NCBI GenBank assembly: GCA_902477755.1
Contig: CABSIK010000006.1
Location: 1-64,000 of the forward strand
Reading direction: 5' to 3'
Length of the DNA stretch: 64,000 bases
Origin: an uncultured Clostridia bacterium
Lineage (GTDB): Bacteria > Bacillota > Clostridia > Lachnospirales > Anaerotignaceae
Numbering within the stretch: position 1 is the stretch's first letter; the number at the start of each line of letters is the position of its first letter. Made by a program: the position numbers and the translations under genes. Below the pieces are notes generated by a model. It was not told the origin of the DNA and ran no database searches. It worked only from the letters and a program-made list of their open reading frames with translations. Shown here in pieces: positions 27,294-35,307 of the stretch.

Positions 27294-28163
27294 ATGAGAA
27301 AGAAAAGTTTGATATTTGTTGCATTGCTGGCACTTGTTTGGTTGGTTCCCCAAAGGGCTTTTGCCAATATGGCTGCCCCGGAGGATGCGGATGTAGGTTC
27401 TGCCATCACCTTTGAGAAAAATGATAAAATTGCTGTATTGTCAGAAGATTTGGAAATTGTGGTGAAAGGGCCAGATGCCCATATCACAGCCACTTATGAA
27501 ATGAAAAACACCACGGACGAAGCCATTTCCATATCCTCTATGTTTCTTTCGCCCAATATGGAAGAAAGAGGCGTTATGGTAACGGTAAAGGGAAAACAAG
27601 CGGATGTGTCTGTCCAGCAGTATGGTATGAACGGCAGTACGAAAATTGTTACTGATGACTGGCGGTATGCAGTGCTGACTACAGAAGAAGTTGCCAGTTT
27701 AGACCCTGACCGCACTGTGGATGCCATCACATTCCAAATGGATTTCCAGCCACAGGAAACTTTTCCCGTTGTGGTTTCTTATGACTACAATCTGGGTGGG
27801 TATCCAGAATTGGATTTCAATGCCAAACGAGGAGAATTGGAGTATTATCTGGCGCCAGCCGCCATGTGGAAGGACTTTTCTGACCTGACCATCCGGCTTT
27901 ATTTGGATAAGGACATGCCTGTGCTGGTGGACAGCAATCTGCCTTTTGAGAAAGTTGCAGAACGGGAATATATCTACACTTCTGATACTTTGCCCGAGGA
28001 AAATCTCAAGATTTCCATTGACGAAAATGGCTGGCAGAATTTCATCGGTACTCTGAAAAGTCCTTATTTTCAAATGACACTACGGTTCTTTGCCCCCATC
28101 ATCATTTTTGTGGTGGTTGTTTTGATTCTCATTGGTGTGTGGCGGAAAAAGCGGAAATCGTAA
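27294..28163 (+). CDS. Secreted, C-terminally anchored protein of unknown function
   Basis: The 289-residue protein has a signal peptide (basic start, then LIFVALLALVWLVP, cut near AFANMAAP). An extracellular region rich in beta-strand patterns follows (about residues 30-255). Near the C-terminus a membrane helix (FFAPIIIFVVVVLILIGVW) precedes the basic tail RKKRKS. I do not recognise a family; the extracellular part resembles bacterial domains with Ig-like strands in general terms only. It follows the VTC/CotH cluster across a repeat element and ends at a terminator. GGGGGAGA lies upstream of the start. Confidence 0.8.
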   Translation: MRKKSLIFVALLALVWLVPQRAFANMAAPEDADVGSAITFEKNDKIAVLSEDLEIVVKGPDAHITATYEMKNTTDEAISISSMFLSPNMEERGVMVTVKGKQADVSVQQYGMNGSTKIVTDDWRYAVLTTEEVASLDPDRTVDAITFQMDFQPQETFPVVVSYDYNLGGYPELDFNAKRGELEYYLAPAAMWKDFSDLTIRLYLDKDMPVLVDSNLPFEKVAEREYIYTSDTLPEENLKISIDENGWQNFIGTLKSPYFQMTLRFFAPIIIFVVVVLILIGVWRKKRKS

Positions 28164-28170
28164 AACAAAA

Positions 28171-28207
28171 GCCATTCTCTACAAAAGTAGGGAATGGCAA
28201 TTTTTTT
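28171..28207 (+). terminator. Terminator between convergent genes
   Basis: GCCATTCTCTAC and GTAGGGAATGGC form a 12-bp stem with loop AAAA, then a T-run that overlaps the stop of the convergent aldo/keto reductase gene. Confidence 0.9.
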
Positions 28208-29186
28208 ACCACAAATGGTGTACAGTGGGGCGAATGTACTTATCATAAATAGCTTTGACCCCTGCCATCTGTTCCGGTGTCAGGTCGGGCAGTTCTGCCG
28301 CTTTCACATTCTGGAGCACCTGTGCGGTTTTGCTGGCGCCGGGAATGACCACGCTGACAGCGTCGTGCATAAGAATCCACCGCAGAGCATAAGGAATGAG
28401 GTTTTCTGTTCCCAGCAGAGCTTTCAGTTCTGCAACAGCTGTAAGCCCCAGTTCATAATCCACGCCGGAGAAGGTTTCGCCTTTGTCAAAGGCTTCTCCG
28501 TTGCGGTTGTAGAAACGATGGTCGTTTTTGCCAAAGACGGTGTCCTTGGTGAATTTCCCTGTCAAAAGGCCGCTTGCCAGAGGCACACGGGCAATGATGC
28601 CCACGTCTTTTTTCTGGGCGGTAGGGAACAGTTCTTCAATGGGTTTCTGGCGGAACATATTGAAAATCACTTCCATAGCGGAAATGTCGTATTCCATGGC
28701 GGCAATGCCTTCAGATACTTTTTCGATGCTGACGCCATAGTGGGCAATTTTTCCTGCGGTTTTCAGATTCTCCAATGCGTCAAAAACTTCGTCCTTCTGA
28801 TAAACGGAAGTGGGAGGACAGTGGAGCAGCACCAAGTCCAGTTTTTCTGTGCCCAGACGGGACAGACAGCCATCGGTGAAGCGGACAACGGATTCTTTGT
28901 TGTAGCCTTCCGCTGTGTGGGGGTTCAGCCCTCTGCCGATTTTGGTTGTTACGAAAAAGTGGTCAGGATGAGCTTTCAGGATTTTGGAAATGGCAAGCTC
29001 GCTGTTGCCGTCATTGTAGATGTCTGCCGTATCCAGAAAGGTGATGCCGCTGTCATAAGCCGCGTCCAGAATTTTCTGGGCTTCTTCGGCGCAGAAAGGC
29101 TCGCCCCATTTGGTGCCTAACTGCCAGGTGCCCAGCCCAATTTCAGAAATCATGGCATTTGTTTTGCCGAAACGTCGTGTTTTCAT
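28206..29186 (-). CDS. Aldo/keto reductase
   Basis: The 326-residue NAD(P)H-dependent oxidoreductase has the family tetrad: Asp and Tyr in FLDTADIYNDGNSE, Lys in FVTTKIGRG and His in LVLLHCPP. The C-terminal cofactor region is SVVIPGASKTAQV. The start MKTRRFGKTNAMISEIGLGTW is preceded by AAAGGAG; a longer frame upstream lacks an RBS. It is divergent from an HxlR-type regulator at 29312, with a 125-bp shared region, which makes that regulator a good candidate controller. The substrate is not known. Confidence 0.92.
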   Translation of the reverse strand: MKTRRFGKTNAMISEIGLGTWQLGTKWGEPFCAEEAQKILDAAYDSGITFLDTADIYNDGNSELAISKILKAHPDHFFVTTKIGRGLNPHTAEGYNKESVVRFTDGCLSRLGTEKLDLVLLHCPPTSVYQKDEVFDALENLKTAGKIAHYGVSIEKVSEGIAAMEYDISAMEVIFNMFRQKPIEELFPTAQKKDVGIIARVPLASGLLTGKFTKDTVFGKNDHRFYNRNGEAFDKGETFSGVDYELGLTAVAELKALLGTENLIPYALRWILMHDAVSVVIPGASKTAQVLQNVKAAELPDLTPEQMAGVKAIYDKYIRPTVHHLW

Positions 29187-29311
29187 ATAAAAATCTCCTT
29201 TACTTGACAAATGTATCCTAAGTGTATAAATTACTGTATAGAAACTGTAACAAAGAGAAAAATCCCTGTCAATCAGGCACTTTTTTTGCCCTTAGGGAAA
29301 GGAAGGTAACT

Positions 29312-29668
29312 ATGACAAAGAAAATTCAGGTGGGCTGTGAAATGGAAGTCACCCTCAAAATGATTGGAGGCAAGTGTAAGCCCCTGATTCTCTACATATT
29401 GGCGGAGGAAGGCACTCTGCGCTTTGGGGAATTGATGGCAAACATCCGCACCGTTTCCCAGAAAACCCTGACAAATCAGCTTCGGGAGCTGGAAGCCGAC
29501 GGGCTTATCCTGCGAAAAGCCTATGCGGAGGTGCCGCCCAGAGTGGAATATTCCCTGACGGAAAAGGGAAAATCCCTTTTTCCCATATTGGAGCTTATGT
29601 GCCAGTGGGGAGAAGAAAATATTGACGAACGCTTTGAAATGACAAATCCCCGTTGTACGGGAGAGTAA
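29312..29668 (+). CDS. HxlR-family winged-helix transcriptional regulator
   Basis: The 118-residue protein shows the HxlR pattern: an N-terminal Cys (VGCEMEVTLKMIGGKCKPLIL), the recognition-helix region RTVSQKTLTNQLRELEADGLI, and the wing VPPRVEYSLTEKGKSL. Such regulators often sense redox or reactive electrophiles through the conserved Cys. It is divergent from the aldo/keto reductase, in line with control of a detoxification gene (inference). The shared region contains TTGACA (29204) and TATAAA (29225) with short 15-bp spacing. RBS is GGAAAGGAAGG. Confidence 0.9.
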   Translation: MTKKIQVGCEMEVTLKMIGGKCKPLILYILAEEGTLRFGELMANIRTVSQKTLTNQLRELEADGLILRKAYAEVPPRVEYSLTEKGKSLFPILELMCQWGEENIDERFEMTNPRCTGE

Positions 29669-29679
29669 GGAGGAAAAAC

Positions 29680-30843
29680 ATGGAAACCGTGAAATTATAT
29701 TATGACAATGCTTATACCATGGATTTTGTGGGCAAGGTGGTATCCTGCGAGCCTAAGGGCAAAAACTTTGCTGTGGTGCTGGAAGGCACTTACTTTTACC
29801 CCGAAGGCGGCGGTCAGCCTGCGGATATTGGCACACTGGGCGGTGCAAAGGTGACAGACGTGCGGGAAAAAGACGGTGTGATTACCCATATCACCGATAA
29901 GCCTCTGGAAGTGGGAGCGGAAGTGGAAGGCCATATTGACTGGAACCATCGTTTTGACCTGATGCAGAACCATTCCGGCGAACATATCCTTTCCGGTATC
30001 ATCTGCGGCAAATATAACTGTGACAACGTGGGTTTCCATATGGGCAAAGATGCCATTTTGATTGACTTCAACACAAAAATTCCTGCCGAAGACCTGCCTG
30101 TGCTGGAACGGACTGCCAACGAAGCTATCTGGCGAAATGTGGCTTCCAAAGTGACTTATCCCTCCAAAGAAGAACTGGAAAAACTGGAATACCGCAGTAA
30201 AAAAGCACTGGAAGGGAAAGTGCGCATCATGGCAATGGGGGAATATGACTGCTGTGCATGCTGCGGCACCCATGTGCAGAAAGCCGGAGAAATCGGCATG
30301 GTGAAGATTCTTTCTGCCCAGAATTATAAAGGCGGCACCAGATTGGAAATCGTCTGTGGTATGCGTGCGTTAGCAGATTATGACGAAAAAACAGAAAATG
30401 CGGCGGCTATTTCCGAACTGCTTTCTGTACCTACTGGAAAAATTGCAAAGGCAACAGAAGCCCTTTTGAAAGAACGAGATGAACTGAAACAGATTATCAG
30501 CCGCATGAAATGGGAAAAGATCAACAACATTGCGGAAAAAGTAGGAGAAACACCAAAAGCCTGCGTATTTGCGGCAGATTTTGATTCTAAGGATATGGTG
30601 CATCTGGCAGATACCATTCTGGACAAAACAGGCGGCACAGCGGCAGTTTTTGCCCCTGCCGGCACAGGTTATGCTTTTGTACTCATGAGCCGCACAGAAG
30701 ATATGCGCCCCATGGCGGCAGAAATGAAAGAAGCCTTTGGCAGCAAAGGCGGCGGCAAGCCCGAAGCGGTTCAGGGCAGAACGGAAGCCAAAGAAAAAGA
30801 GCTGAAAGGGTTCTTTGGAGAGAAAGGATATACCGTTTTTTGA
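29680..30843 (+). CDS. Alanyl-tRNA editing protein, AlaX-like with DHHA1 domain
   Basis: The 387-residue protein matches AlaX-L proteins. A beta-barrel N-terminal domain (TYFYPEGGGQPAD) is followed by the editing site HSGEH (His98, His102) with the distant Cys/His pair in CACCGTH. A helical linker and a C-terminal DHHA1 domain (GGTAAVFAP, then a glycine-rich GSKGGGKPEAVQG) follow. It hydrolyses Ser-tRNA(Ala) or Gly-tRNA(Ala) in trans, supporting translational fidelity. The start follows AAGGAGG. It is 11 bp after the HxlR gene and may be read through from it. Confidence 0.92.
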   Translation: METVKLYYDNAYTMDFVGKVVSCEPKGKNFAVVLEGTYFYPEGGGQPADIGTLGGAKVTDVREKDGVITHITDKPLEVGAEVEGHIDWNHRFDLMQNHSGEHILSGIICGKYNCDNVGFHMGKDAILIDFNTKIPAEDLPVLERTANEAIWRNVASKVTYPSKEELEKLEYRSKKALEGKVRIMAMGEYDCCACCGTHVQKAGEIGMVKILSAQNYKGGTRLEIVCGMRALADYDEKTENAAAISELLSVPTGKIAKATEALLKERDELKQIISRMKWEKINNIAEKVGETPKACVFAADFDSKDMVHLADTILDKTGGTAAVFAPAGTGYAFVLMSRTEDMRPMAAEMKEAFGSKGGGKPEAVQGRTEAKEKELKGFFGEKGYTVF

Positions 30844-30859
30844 TTCTATTATAATCAAA

Positions 30860-30965
30860 AGCAAGTTCCCTTTAGGAAACCATAAGAAATAAAATCTGAA
30901 TAAAGAAAGCCGGAATCCTTTGTGTCATAAGGATTTCGGCTTTTTTCTTTTCTTATGAAGATGCT
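30860..30965 (-). repeat. MITE-like intergenic repeat, short form with hairpin
   Basis: The 106-bp copy lacks the palindromic module. It runs from AGCAAGTTCCCTTTAGGAAAC to TTTTCTTATGAAGATGCT and encloses the hairpin AAAGCCGGAATCCTTTG / AAGGATTTCGGCTTTT. It lies between convergent genes (the alaX-like gene and azlD) and probably works as a bidirectional terminator. Confidence 0.8.
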
Positions 30966-30978
30966 TCGTGTTTTTCTG

Positions 30979-31311
30979 TTACGCAGGAAAAACCACCTGC
31001 ACCAATATCATGTAACAGACCGTACCGCCCACGATGCTCAGCAAAGTTTTGCCTTTCCAAAGATGGAGTACTGCTACTACTGCCACCGCAAGAAACTGGG
31101 GCAGGAAGCCCGAAGGAGCAGAAAAAGTGGTGCTTTTTAAGCAGTATACCATCAATAACGCCATGACCGTAGCCGGAAGGACTTTTCCCAGATACTGGAC
31201 AGGGGCAGGGATTTCTCTGCCGGCGAATATGGCAAAGGGTGCCACACGGAGCAGAAAGGTACATACGGAAGCCGTCAGGATGATGGCGAGAGTTTGTGTA
31301 GATGTCAGCAT
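30979..31311 (-). CDS. azlD: Branched-chain amino acid exporter, small subunit AzlD
   Basis: The 110-residue protein has four hydrophobic segments: ILTASVCTFLLRVAPFAIF, VLPATVMALLMVYCL, FLAVAVVAVLHLW and LLSIVGGTVCYMILVQVVF. This is the AzlD pattern. It pairs with AzlC to export branched-chain amino acids or analogues. The second of two nearby ATGs (31311) is preferred because AGGAGG lies at the right distance, so the start falls two bases after the azlC stop. Substrate is inferred from family. Confidence 0.9.
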   Translation of the reverse strand: MLTSTQTLAIILTASVCTFLLRVAPFAIFAGREIPAPVQYLGKVLPATVMALLMVYCLKSTTFSAPSGFLPQFLAVAVVAVLHLWKGKTLLSIVGGTVCYMILVQVVFPA

Positions 31312-31313
31312 AA

Positions 31314-32045
31314 TCATTCCTCCTGTTCTTTTGCCAAAACGCGGCTTTTCAGTGCCATCAAAACGGCAACGCTGATGAGCAGTGTAGGCAGGATAAAGTT
31401 ATCGGGGCCAAATACCAACAGACAGCCAACACCTGCAATGAGACCTGTCAAGGCAGGGATATGGCTTTTTGCCCCTTTCCACTGTTCAATGAAAATGACG
31501 GTGAACAGAGCTGTCATGGCAAAGTCAATGCCTGTGGTGTCAAAGGTGATGAGACTGCCGGCAAGGGAGCCAAGGGCAGTGCCAATGAGCCAATAACAGT
31601 GGTCGAAAATACTCATAAGAAACATGACTTTTTTGGTGTCCATGCCTTCCTGTGGTTCGTAGGAGCAGAGCAGGGAATAAGTTTCATCTGTGAGGGAATG
31701 CACCATATACAGATATTTCTTGCCCATGCTGCGGAAGGTGTCGATGAAAGACAAGCCGTAGAACAGGTGACGGCTGTTTACCAGCAAAGTCATAATGGCA
31801 ACGGTAATGAGCGACGTTCCTCCTGTGAGGAATTGCAGCAGTACAAACTGCATGGAGCCTGCATATAAAATCAGGGAAATGAGCAGAGCCCAAAAGACGC
31901 TGTATCCCATGTTCTGCATCAAAAGTCCAAAGGCAATGCCGATGGAAAGGTATCCTGCCAGAACAGGGATGGTTTTTTCAAAAGCAAATTTCCATTCTTT
32001 TTTCAATCGTATCCCTCTTTTCTTTCTCTTTTGTATGACTTGCAT
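31314..32045 (-). CDS. azlC: Branched-chain amino acid exporter, large subunit AzlC
   Basis: The protein has about seven hydrophobic segments. It carries the AzlC signatures TIPVLAGYLSIGIAFGLLM, YAGSMQFVLLQFL and LLVNSRHLFYGLSF, and ends with VLMALKSRVLAKEQEE. Together with AzlD it forms a two-component exporter in the cytoplasmic membrane. The given ATG has AAGGA nine bases upstream. A TTG at 32006, six bases after GAGGG, is an equally good start and gives the shorter N-terminus (KKEWKFAFEKTIP) usual for the family. Confidence 0.92.
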   Translation of the reverse strand: MQVIQKRKKRGIRLKKEWKFAFEKTIPVLAGYLSIGIAFGLLMQNMGYSVFWALLISLILYAGSMQFVLLQFLTGGTSLITVAIMTLLVNSRHLFYGLSFIDTFRSMGKKYLYMVHSLTDETYSLLCSYEPQEGMDTKKVMFLMSIFDHCYWLIGTALGSLAGSLITFDTTGIDFAMTALFTVIFIEQWKGAKSHIPALTGLIAGVGCLLVFGPDNFILPTLLISVAVLMALKSRVLAKEQEE

Positions 32046-32188
32046 TTTTTTGGTTCCTTGCTACAATTCTAATATAGAGAAAAGACATTTTCAAGAAAAT
32101 GTGCGTTTTTTCGTACAAAGGAATTTGTAAGAATTTCATCATAAAAAATTCAAAGTTTTTTGGTAGGATATTTAAGGAGGCAAATGAC

Positions 32189-33445
32189 ATGACAGAACGA
32201 TTTTTTATAGATAACAGAAGAAAATTGGCAGAAAGATTGGAAGAAGGCAGCGTTGCTGTCCTTTTTGCAGGGAAAGCGCCTCTGAAACGAGGGGATGAAT
32301 ATTATCCCTTTTCTCCTGACCGCAATTTTTACTATGTGACAGGGGTGGAACGGGAAAACTGCGTATTCCTCATGGCAAAAATCGGCGGCGGTTTGCAGCA
32401 AACCCTGTTCATTCCCAGAGATAACGGCATCCTTGCCAAATGGGTGGGGGCAAACATGACAGCAGAAGAAGCGGAAGAAATCAGCGGCATGACAGACATT
32501 CGCCCCATTGATGCTTTCGCCGATGATTTTGCTCAGATGGTGTTCCGCAACAACATCACAAAAATTTATCTGGACTTGGAGCATCGGGAATGGGATGATG
32601 TGCTGACACCTGCACTGCGCTTTGCCAAAGAAGTACGGGAAAAATATCCTGCCATGGCTATGGGGGATCTGTATCCTATCTTTGGTGATTTGCGTCTGAT
32701 CAAAGAGCCTTATGAACTGGAAAAAATGCGGAAAGCCATGGATATTACCAGAATGGGTGTGGAAGCCATGATGGCAAACGCCCGTCCCGGCATGATGGAA
32801 TATGAAATCGAAGCCCACTTTGATTTCACTCTCATGCAGCACGGTGCAAGGGAAAAAGCATTCCAGACCATTGCCGCCGCTGGAGAAAGAGGTACCATCC
32901 TTCACTACACCAAAAACAACGGCAAGACCAAAGACGGCGACCTGCTGCTGGTGGACTGCGGCGCACAGGTGGATTGGTATAATGGGGACATTTCCCGTAC
33001 CTTCCCTGTAAGCGGCAAATTTACAGAACGTCAGAAACTGGTATACAACATCGTGCTGGAAGGACAGCAAAAAGTTATTGATGCCATTCGTCCCGGTCAG
33101 CCTTTCTCCCGTTTGAATGAAATCCTGAAAGAACATTATCTGGAAGCATTGAAAGAAATCGGTCTGGTGGAAACCATGGCGGATGTGGCGAAATACTATT
33201 ACCATGGCGTGAGTCATTATCTGGGTGCGGAAACCCATGACATTGGACGGTACACAGAACGGGTGCTCCAGCCGGGCATGGTGCTGACAGTGGAACCGGG
33301 GCTGTATATTGAAGAATGGGGCATTGGCATCCGCATTGAAGATGACGCGCTGGTAACAGAAGACGGATGTGAAATCATGACAAAAGACATGATCAAGACC
33401 GTAGAAGAAATTGAAGCCTTTATGGCGAAAGGAAAACAGGCATGA
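32189..33445 (+). CDS. M24 family aminopeptidase (Xaa-Pro aminopeptidase-like)
   Basis: The 418-residue protein has a creatinase-like N-terminal domain (RNFYYVTGVERENCVFLM) and a pita-bread catalytic domain from about residue 180. Metal ligands are visible in VDCGAQVDWYNGDISRTFPV (two Asp), HGVSHYLGAETHD (His), TVEPGLYIEEWGIGIRIEDD (two Glu). It should cleave N-terminal residues next to proline, like PepP, with Mn2+ or similar metals. The start follows TTAAGGAGG. It overlaps the next gene by four bases. Confidence 0.92.
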   Translation: MTERFFIDNRRKLAERLEEGSVAVLFAGKAPLKRGDEYYPFSPDRNFYYVTGVERENCVFLMAKIGGGLQQTLFIPRDNGILAKWVGANMTAEEAEEISGMTDIRPIDAFADDFAQMVFRNNITKIYLDLEHREWDDVLTPALRFAKEVREKYPAMAMGDLYPIFGDLRLIKEPYELEKMRKAMDITRMGVEAMMANARPGMMEYEIEAHFDFTLMQHGAREKAFQTIAAAGERGTILHYTKNNGKTKDGDLLLVDCGAQVDWYNGDISRTFPVSGKFTERQKLVYNIVLEGQQKVIDAIRPGQPFSRLNEILKEHYLEALKEIGLVETMADVAKYYYHGVSHYLGAETHDIGRYTERVLQPGMVLTVEPGLYIEEWGIGIRIEDDALVTEDGCEIMTKDMIKTVEEIEAFMAKGKQA

Positions 33446-34137
33446 CATTTGCGGAAACAGATTTATATGAGCCTGTCTGCCGCTTTCTGGAAGAAGAAGG
33501 CTATCGTGTTCAGGCGGAAGTGAAAGACTGCGATATTGCGGCGGAAAAAGATGGGGAACTGGTCATTGTGGAGCTGAAAAAATCCTTTCAGCTGAAGCTG
33601 GTCTATCAGGCATTGGATCGCCAGAGTTTGACGGAACAGGTCTTTGTTGCCATTCCCCGTCCCCAGAAGGGACAGCGTGAAAAAAGCTGGAAAAACATGC
33701 TGAAATTGCTGAAACGATTGGAAATCGGTCTGCTCACGGTGGCTTTGGACAGTCCTCTCAAGACGGTAGATGTGGTGCTGACTCCTTCGGACAGTTTGGC
33801 GTGGAAAAACAGAAAGAAACGGGAACGACTGCAGGCGGAGATGGAAAACAGACAGGTTTCCGCCAATACCGGCGGCATGAACCGCAGGAAGATTGTGACG
33901 GCTTATCGGGAAAAAGCACTGCATCTATGCTGTATTCTGGAAAATCAGGAAGCCGTTACATATGGAGAACTGCGGGAGATGGGGCTGGAAGAAAAGTACA
34001 TGGCCATACTCCGCAGCAATGTATACCATTGGTTTGAACGAGTGGAAAAAGGCGTGTACCGTCTGTCGGAAGAAGGGCGAAAGGCTCTGAAAGAAAAAGA
34101 TTATGAAAAAGTTGTAGCATATTATCGGAAAAAGTAG
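33442..34137 (+). CDS. DUF2161 / PD-(D/E)XK nuclease-like protein
   Basis: The 231-residue protein starts inside the stop of the M24 peptidase gene (ATGA). Its N-terminal half has the PD-(D/E)XK core: Glu in ETDLYEPVCRFLEEEGY, Asp in KDCDIAAEKDGELVIVELKKSF, with E-x-K at the end, then QALDRQSLTEQVFVAIP. The C-terminal half (about 140-231) looks like a winged-helix domain (VTYGELREMGLEEKYMAIL). This is the layout of DUF2161 proteins, predicted phosphodiesterases of unknown target. Confidence 0.82.
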   Translation: MTFAETDLYEPVCRFLEEEGYRVQAEVKDCDIAAEKDGELVIVELKKSFQLKLVYQALDRQSLTEQVFVAIPRPQKGQREKSWKNMLKLLKRLEIGLLTVALDSPLKTVDVVLTPSDSLAWKNRKKRERLQAEMENRQVSANTGGMNRRKIVTAYREKALHLCCILENQEAVTYGELREMGLEEKYMAILRSNVYHWFERVEKGVYRLSEEGRKALKEKDYEKVVAYYRKK

Positions 34138-34153
34138 AAAAAGGAGGAAAAAG

Positions 34154-34537
34154 ATGTCTATTGTAAATGTATTGCTGAATGTCCTGTGGATCATATTCGG
34201 CGGACTGATTTCTGCAATATGCTGGCTGTTGGCTGGTGTATTGTGCTGTATCACTGTCATTGGGATTCCTGTGGGCTTGCAGTGCTTTAAGTTTGCCAAG
34301 CTGATTCTCATGCCCTTTGGGAAGAAAGTATACTTTGGGAACATGTCCTCCGGCTCTGTCCTTTTGAATGTCATTTGGATATTGCTGGGGGGATTGGGTC
34401 TTTGTATCAGCTCCATTGCCATGGGTGTGGGCAGCTGTCTGACCATTATTGGCATTCCCTTTGGTTTGCAGCATTTCAAATTTGCAGCACTGGCATTGAT
34501 GCCCTTTGGCGCGGAAATCCGCCCCATGGAGGACTAA
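34154..34537 (+). CDS. YccF-domain inner-membrane protein
   Basis: The 127-residue protein consists of two similar halves. Each has a hydrophobic hairpin followed by IGIPVGLQCFKFAKLILMPFG or IGIPFGLQHFKFAALALMPFG, the duplicated YccF signature. Four membrane segments are expected. AAGGAGG supports the start, 16 bp after the DUF2161 stop, so it may belong to the same operon. Function is unknown. Confidence 0.9.
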   Translation: MSIVNVLLNVLWIIFGGLISAICWLLAGVLCCITVIGIPVGLQCFKFAKLILMPFGKKVYFGNMSSGSVLLNVIWILLGGLGLCISSIAMGVGSCLTIIGIPFGLQHFKFAALALMPFGAEIRPMED

Positions 34538-34567
34538 AAGCAGTCTGATAAAATCCTGTAAAAAAAG

Positions 34568-34602
34568 AAAGCTGAAATCTTTAAAGATTTCAGCTTTTTG
34601 TT
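34568..34602. terminator. Hairpin between convergent genes
   Basis: AGCTGAAATCTTT and AAAGATTTCAGCT form a perfect 13-bp stem with A-run and T-run flanks. The stem resembles the hairpin module of the MITE-like repeat but lacks the terminal repeats. Confidence 0.88.
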
Positions 34603-34605
34603 TGC

Positions 34606-35088
34606 TTATTTTTTATTTTTTTCCTTTTCAGACTGATTAGAAACCACTTTGTTCATCCGTGTGGTCATTTTTTCAGTGAATGTTTTCTTTTTCTTGTCAG
34701 CCAGATTCATACCGGTCACGCTGACGATATACATGCCTGCAATATCTACTTTCAGGGATTTTTTCACGGGCAGCACTTCGTAAACAGGCTTATCGCACAT
34801 CAGTGTCACAATCTGAGGACCGATTTTTGCTTTTACCATATTTGCCTTACGCATTTTTGCCATTTTGGGCAGCTGTTCAAAGACACCTTTGGGCAGGTTG
34901 GTAGGGGAAGGTTTTTCCTGTTTTTTGTCAATGATGAAGGCCTGCACGGTCATACGGTTCTGGTCGATGAAGTCCTGTGCCTGAATCATGCGGCGCATGG
35001 TCTTTTTATTCAGATAATAAGCGCCTGCCAGCAGAGCAGCCACAACAATCAGTGCAATGATGATGATATCAGATGCAGTAATATTCAC
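34606..35088 (-). CDS. Membrane-anchored protein of unknown function
   Basis: The 160-residue product starts at GTG 35088, eight bases after AAGGAGG on the minus strand. The longer frame has no such site. A single N-terminal membrane helix (IIIIALIVVAALLAGAYYL) is followed by a basic cytoplasmic or extracellular region (KKTMRRMIQAQDFID) and a predicted beta-rich core ending VDIAGMYIVSVTGMNL. The C-terminus is Lys-rich. I recognise no family. It is convergent with yccF and divergent from cardiolipin synthase. Confidence 0.75.
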   Translation of the reverse strand: MNITASDIIIIALIVVAALLAGAYYLNKKTMRRMIQAQDFIDQNRMTVQAFIIDKKQEKPSPTNLPKGVFEQLPKMAKMRKANMVKAKIGPQIVTLMCDKPVYEVLPVKKSLKVDIAGMYIVSVTGMNLADKKKKTFTEKMTTRMNKVVSNQSEKEKNKK

Positions 35089-35307
35089 AAAATGTTCCTC
35101 CTTGCAGTAAAAAGCCATAAGGGCTTTTCCTTTGTATTTCTCACGTCACTCTATTGTATCAGAGATTGAAGGAATAGGGAAGTGGAAAAGTGAAAATTTT
35201 CAAAATTTTTGCCATACGCCATGCTTGCGGTTAGAGGGGATTTTGCGTATACTATATTATGGAATTTTATTTGAATTTCTCATATTTGTAAAGAAGGGGG
35301 GAGTCCT

